The notes beneath the pieces were generated by a model that had not been told where the DNA came from, did no database searches, and was given only the letters and a program-made list of their open reading frames with translations. Below are positions 8,570 to 12,005 of a stretch of 12,005 nucleotides of DNA, piece after piece. The DNA comes from Trachipleistophora hominis (Eukaryota > Microsporidia > Pleistophoridae): positions 2,290 through 14,294 of the forward strand of contig JH993889.1 of the NCBI GenBank assembly GCA_000316135.1, read 5' to 3'. Positions within the stretch are counted from its first letter, which is position 1. Every line of letters starts with the position of its first letter. The translations under genes and the position numbers were made by a program.

Positions 8570-9315
8570 TCACTCTTGAAGCGGTCGTTTCTTCCTCATA
8601 AACCATTTGCAGATCACAACAATAACTGTCAATACACAGAAAGCTATAAGCATGACAATTATAAATAAAAAAATCGTCTTCACGTATTTCATTGTTTTGT
8701 TATGATTTTCATCCAATTCTCTCTCAATCTTCATTTTTTTGTATTCCTCAAGAATGTTCTTATTGAAAAGAAAGCACATAATGAACATTTTGTAATAGTT
8801 CAGCTCGTTTTTGTACATATTTACGTTTTTTGTTGTGATGTCCGTTGATTGAAGATATTTTCGTAGTGCTCTCACCTCAGTGAGATCTAAGTCATTTCCA
8901 ATCTCTTTTTCAAACGCTCTGTTATCAACAAGTGCGGCAAGAAAGGCCTCAATAGGTACAAGGCGTTCTTTAATTTCATCGCTTATAATGTGCAACTCCT
9001 CTGCATGTATGCGTAGAACACCGTCGCTCATTCTTTCCAAACGTTCTATAGGCGATCCAGCCTGCCTAGTCGTAGATATTTCGATTATAGCCAGCCGAAA
9101 TTTAGTGGTAAATTCTATAAAAGAATTTGCCTTCTTTGCTATTTCCTCATAATTTTTGTTTTTAAAATATTTTCCACAAAAACAACGAATACTGAACTAA
9201 AGCCCCGATCGCCACTGATTTTAAAGCGTGCACGGAACAGTTCCTTTAAATCATCGTTGTTATTTGACAGTATGCACGCGATTAGCGGCAACATTTTTAG
9301 ACAGACCAACTTCAT
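8570..9315 (-). CDS. Signal-peptide and C-terminally anchored membrane protein, with a -1 frame change
   Basis: Two overlapping frames make one coherent protein of about 248 residues. The first starts at the ATG at 9315, with CCCC ten bases upstream, and begins with a signal peptide (MKLVCLKMLPLIACILS). It would stop at 9139. The second frame is open from 9196 to its TGA at 8570 but has no ATG until 9031. A single -1 step near 9160 joins them, giving VENILK followed by NKNYEEIAKK. The body is mostly helical and charged. Near the end is a strong membrane helix (about 8603-8674, IFLFIIVMLIAFCVLTVIVV), then a short basic tail with RKKR. Predicted topology: N-terminal domain in the secretory lumen or outside, short cytoplasmic tail. 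I do not recognise the family. Such orphan membrane proteins are frequent in microsporidia. The frame change may be a gene lesion, a sequencing indel or, less likely, programmed. Confidence 0.68.
9160..9166 (-). other. Slippery-type heptamer T TTA AAA at the frame change
   Basis: On the minus strand the zero-frame codons are ATT TTA AAA ACA, so T TTA AAA matches the X XXY YYZ pattern of -1 ribosomal slippage, in the right frame and direction. The surrounding run TTTTAAAAAC is equally a natural site for a one-base indel. Confidence 0.3.
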
Positions 9316-9324
9316 AATTATTAA

Positions 9325-9328
9325 GGGG
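9325..9328 (-). promoter_or_regulatory. CCCC start-proximal motif
   Basis: CCCC on the minus strand lies 9 bases before the ATG at 9315. It matches the microsporidian CCC signal and supports that ATG, and the signal peptide it opens, as the true start. Confidence 0.55.
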
Positions 9329-10152
9329 TACTTTCCAAATTTAGCAAAAACTAACTTTATTTTCACATTTAGCCGGAATATGAGTGTTAAAGTAAAAGTT
9401 AATAAAAACAATAAAATCGTTTCTTACAGGTTGACACGTCACAGTGCTGAGCATATTATGTCATCAACAGCTCACATATTAACAAATTCGTTCTTAATAT
9501 TACAATAATTACGCTGATCAAGAGCAACGCCCTGTAAATGCCTGTTAATCACTTTTTAAAGATCAGTGACGATTACATCGTTGTTCATTGTGATGAGCGT
9601 TGAAAGCTCCTTTGCACATAGAAATGATAATTTCTATTGTTGTAATGGTATTGAATGGTCGTTGATCGTAAGAAGATGTTTATGATAATTTAGCCTACTT
9701 TATTATAATTGCACGTAATATGTAAATTATAGATAATTTGTTGATTAACCGGTCAATTAATCGATTAGATCCCTGCAATATGATACGTTAAAGATACTCT
9801 AAATATAACAATAATACGTTTAATATAATTCTATTCCTCTAATCTATAAATACCATGGTTATATTTCTATCCGTATTTATCACATCCTAATAATCAATAA
9901 ACTAATATTTTACGTTTAAATATAATTATTAAACCATTGCCTTGATGTACAATACAAACATTTATTATTATCATTAATTACCTTTAAGACTTAAAGAGAG
10001 ATAATCTACAGATTGATAAAATCATTGGAAATAAAACGAATAACACATTTTAAAGAACAAATATATCAGATTATCTACCAGTAAGCAATAACAATCAACA
10101 ATTTATATTTAACTTTAGTTTATTAACATATTTACGATGATCTTTTATCACA

Positions 10153-10293
10153 ATGTATGAGAAATGTAAAACCTGCCCTCAGAGAAGTAACATCAACCCT
10201 AGGGAAGGTAAGCCAGACCCTAAGAGTAGTAACATCAACCCTAGGGAAGGTAAGCCAGACCCTAAGAGTAGTAACATAGCCTTAAAAAAGTAA
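10153..10293 (+). CDS. Tentative 46-residue repeat peptide
   Basis: ATG at 10153 to TAA at 10291. It opens with MYEKCKTCPQR (a CxxC pair), followed by two perfect copies of the 14-residue unit SNINPREGKPDPKS and a short tail SNIALKK. No CCC or GGG motif precedes it and no homologue is recognised. Because the underlying DNA array has a period divisible by three, an open frame through it can arise without coding. Low confidence. Confidence 0.22.
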   Translation: MYEKCKTCPQRSNINPREGKPDPKSSNINPREGKPDPKSSNIALKK

Positions 10294-10310
10294 CATTAGC
10301 TTTAAAAACC
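10166..10310. repeat. 21-bp tandem array with 42-bp higher-order period
   Basis: Seven units begin with GTAA at 10166, 10187, 10208, 10229, 10250, 10271 and 10290. Units 2 and 4 are identical, as are units 3 and 5, so bases 10187-10228 and 10229-10270 are perfect 42-bp copies. The core of the central units is ACCCTA flanked by purine-rich bases. The outer units are diverged, and the sixth is 19 bases long. This looks like a minisatellite that grew by duplication of a two-unit block. Confidence 0.85.
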
Positions 10311-11164
10311 ATAATATTTATCAACCATAGTGATTCTCAGTTAATATTACATTAAAATTAAACGAGAACAATAACCACAGCTATAAACGATTAAAAGGAC
10401 AATAACAGTGAAAATAACAATTTATATGGTAAATTAAACAAAAACATACATTTTAAATTATAATACTATAACCAGTCTTTACATCCTCAATAATTGATAG
10501 ATCCTATTACTCGTGTACAGTTACGTATCATCATGTCTAAATTAAAAGTCTCTACAATAGATTTTTCTCTTCAATTTCATTTGTTGACGTATATTTCCTT
10601 CTCTTCTACCTTCTCCTACATCTCTTATGGTTATCTTTACGTTTTATTCCACAAGTAATAGCTAAATAAAGACTCTTTTATAAACATTCCTTTCTATTAC
10701 CATGCCATATAACAAAAGAATACCAAAAGAATAACAAAATGAAATAAAGAAAGAAGATCACCATTAAAATTATGTATATTTAACCACCAATTCATATTTT
10801 AATTTATTCTAATTAATTACCCATGATCACCTATCACGTACTAAATAATTCATCATTATACTACGCTAATTAGTTTGTACCAATTATTTCTTACACACCA
10901 ATTAATTAACGCGTATTAATTACCAACGTATTCTCTAATCAATATCAAGATTAATCCTATCCATCAACACCAATTAATTCATAATAAACTCTTTTTAAAC
11001 GCAGTAATTAAACAATCATTGCTCTTTCTACTTAAACTTCTCATAAAGAAACTGTTAAAGAACGTATTTCTATTAAAGAGTTAGAGAATAGACTATGATT
11101 ATTAAAATATTTTATATTTAATTAACAATTCTACACCTACGTAATACTTCCCTGTGCATTGACC

Positions 11165-11296
11165 TACCATGGCCTGGTCAGCCTTTGTTTCATAGAATGC
11201 ACGTTCATTCTGCCACGGCAATATCTGCCCTACCATGGCCTGGTCAGTCTTTATTTCATAGAATGCACGTTCATTCTGCCACGGCAATATCAACCC
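11165..11296. repeat. 66-bp tandem duplication upstream of HisRS
   Basis: Two direct copies, 11165-11230 and 11231-11296, differ at four positions by eye. Each contains CCATGG, the inverted pair GAATG...CATTC and TGCCACGGCA. The second copy ends 32 bases before the HisRS ATG. The unit is 22 codons long and open in at least one frame on each strand. The minus-strand frame reads ILPWQNERAFYE in both copies. Confidence 0.9.
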
Positions 11297-11321
11297 GCCC
11301 AATAAATCAAAATTTGCAGCA

Positions 11322-11325
11322 CCCC
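11322..11325 (+). promoter_or_regulatory. CCCC start-proximal motif of HisRS
   Basis: CCCC ends 3 bases before the ATG at 11329, with further C tracts at 11294-11300. It matches the microsporidian CCC signal and favours this ATG over the in-frame upstream ATGs at 11197 and 11263. Confidence 0.55.
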
Positions 11326-11328
11326 GTG

Positions 11329-12005
11329 ATGCAACCACTCAGAACGCCCAAAGGAACCGTAGACTTTCATCCAAACGATTCCAAACTGATAGACCACATC
11401 CTGTCGGTATGCAAGCGCCACTTTAACCTGCACGGTGCGCGATCAATCGATACGCCCACCTTTGAGCTGCTGTCCACACTCACGAACAAGTACGGCGAGG
11501 AGTCTAAATTGATATTTGAGCTGGCCGACCAGGGCGGAGACGTGTGCGCGTTGCGGTACGATCTGACCGTGCCGCTGGCACGGTATCTTGCGCAGCACCG
11601 CGTCATGAAAATGCGGCGTTACCAGATTGGAAAGGTGTTCCGGCGTGACCAGCCGGCCATTACAAAAGGGCGGTACCGCGAGTTTTACCAGTGCGATTTT
11701 GACGTGTGTGGGCGGTACGTGCCACTTGTGGCGGATGCTGAGGTGATAAAAATAGCGGTTGATATTTTGAATGAGTTTGGGGTGGGGGAGTGTGTGATAC
11801 GGGTGAATCACCGGCGACTGCTTGAGGCGCTTTTTATGAAGGTGGGGGTGGCGGGTGAAAGGATGAATGCGGTGTGCTCTGCGATTGATAAGCTGGACAA
11901 GATGCGCTTTGAGGACGTGAGGAAGGAGATGATAGCGAAGGGGTGTACGGTAGAGCAGACGAGGGAGATTGAGGAGATGGTAGGGATAAAGGATTTAGAG
12001 GAGGT
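11329..12005 (+). CDS. Histidyl-tRNA synthetase, N-terminal 225 codons (runs off the window)
   Basis: Charges tRNA-His with histidine in the cytosol, using ATP. Class II synthetase features appear in order: RTPKGTVDF at 5-13, the motif 1 region with GARSIDTPTFEL at 36-47, YGEESKLIFELADQGGD at 55-71, the histidine-enzyme signature ALRYDLTVPLARYLA at 74-88, and motif 2 at about 95-128 (MRRYQIGKVFRRDQP, KGRYREFYQCDFD). The FRRDQP and GRYREFYQCDFD wording is of the eukaryotic cytosolic type. Motif 3 and the anticodon-binding domain lie beyond the window. There is no WHEP domain at the N-terminus, as expected in a reduced parasite. The start at 11329 is chosen because conserved sequence begins five residues later and CCCC precedes it. 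The frame is nevertheless open upstream to 11122 through the 66-bp repeats. Much richer in GC than everything to its left. Confidence 0.96.
   Translation, partial: MQPLRTPKGTVDFHPNDSKLIDHILSVCKRHFNLHGARSIDTPTFELLSTLTNKYGEESKLIFELADQGGDVCALRYDLTVPLARYLAQHRVMKMRRYQIGKVFRRDQPAITKGRYREFYQCDFDVCGRYVPLVADAEVIKIAVDILNEFGVGECVIRVNHRRLLEALFMKVGVAGERMNAVCSAIDKLDKMRFEDVRKEMIAKGCTVEQTREIEEMVGIKDLEE

Larger units (their letters stand above)
9329..11121. other. Long C-skewed AT-rich intergenic stretch
   Basis: About 1.8 kb with no convincing gene of ordinary size. It holds the 21-bp tandem array (10166-10310) and its short reading frame. From about 9830 to 11100 the plus strand is strongly C-rich over G: bases 10561-10620 contain 16 C and 3 G, and 10921-10980 contain 16 C and 2 G. 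Between 10805 and 10980 the motif ATTAATT recurs, in places within ACCAATTAATT. Confidence 0.55.

Noticed and set aside
8880..9152. 90-codon plus-strand frame
   Set aside because: It is the antisense shadow of the signal-peptide membrane protein, and its Ser/Arg-rich text follows from the opposite strand.
9257..9508. 83-codon plus-strand frame
   Set aside because: It begins at TTG and half of it is opposite the signal-peptide segment. The remaining 42 codons from an ATG have no supporting motif.
10166..10310. CRISPR array or telomere
   Set aside because: The units are contiguous without spacers, so it is not CRISPR. The ACCCTA core is embedded in 21-bp units in the interior of the contig, so it is not a telomere.
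11102..11338. 78-codon minus-strand frame through the 66-bp repeats
   Set aside because: It has no ATG start and overlaps the HisRS start. Its repeats follow from the DNA duplication. Kept only as a remark on the repeat's possible coding origin.
11367..11811. Two minus-strand frames inside HisRS
   Set aside because: They are antisense shadows of a strongly supported conserved gene.

Overview
The window looks like nuclear DNA of a microsporidian (fungus-related, obligate intracellular parasite). The right edge carries the first 225 codons of an intron-free histidyl-tRNA synthetase of the cytosolic eukaryotic type. The confident starts are preceded by short CCCC or GGG tracts 3 to 15 bases before the ATG, which is the promoter/start signature described for microsporidia. 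Genes are short and intron-free, there are LRR-type family proteins and small unrecognised membrane proteins, and there are no bacterial ribosome-binding sites. The long AT-rich gaps argue against a compact Encephalitozoon-like genome and fit a larger, gene-sparse one such as the Trachipleistophora/Vavraia group. That placement is inference.

Layout. 1-2498 (minus strand): one leucine-rich-repeat gene broken by two in-frame stops and four frame changes, best read as a pseudogene running off the left edge. 2499-4262: AT-rich, with one GC-richer protein-like segment (3476-3649, minus). 4263-5848 (minus): a single-pass membrane protein whose acidic, Ser/Thr-rich tail is separated from it by a frame break, followed by a further decayed coding stretch. 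5849-7907: empty AT-rich DNA. 7908-8144 (plus): a small soluble cytochrome b5 domain. 8570-9315 (minus): a membrane protein with signal peptide and C-terminal anchor, interrupted by a -1 frame change at a T/A-rich slippery-looking heptamer. 9316-11121: strongly C-over-G AT-rich DNA holding a 21-bp tandem array (10166-10310). 11165-11296: a 66-bp tandem duplication just before the synthetase. 11329-12005 (plus): HisRS, much richer in GC.

The genes do not form an operon or a recognisable system. The themes are gene decay (three multi-part loci broken), short tandem repeats near genes, and a sharp composition change. Because at least three frame breaks lie in or beside runs of A or T, some could be sequencing indels. 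The in-frame stops in the LRR locus cannot be explained that way.
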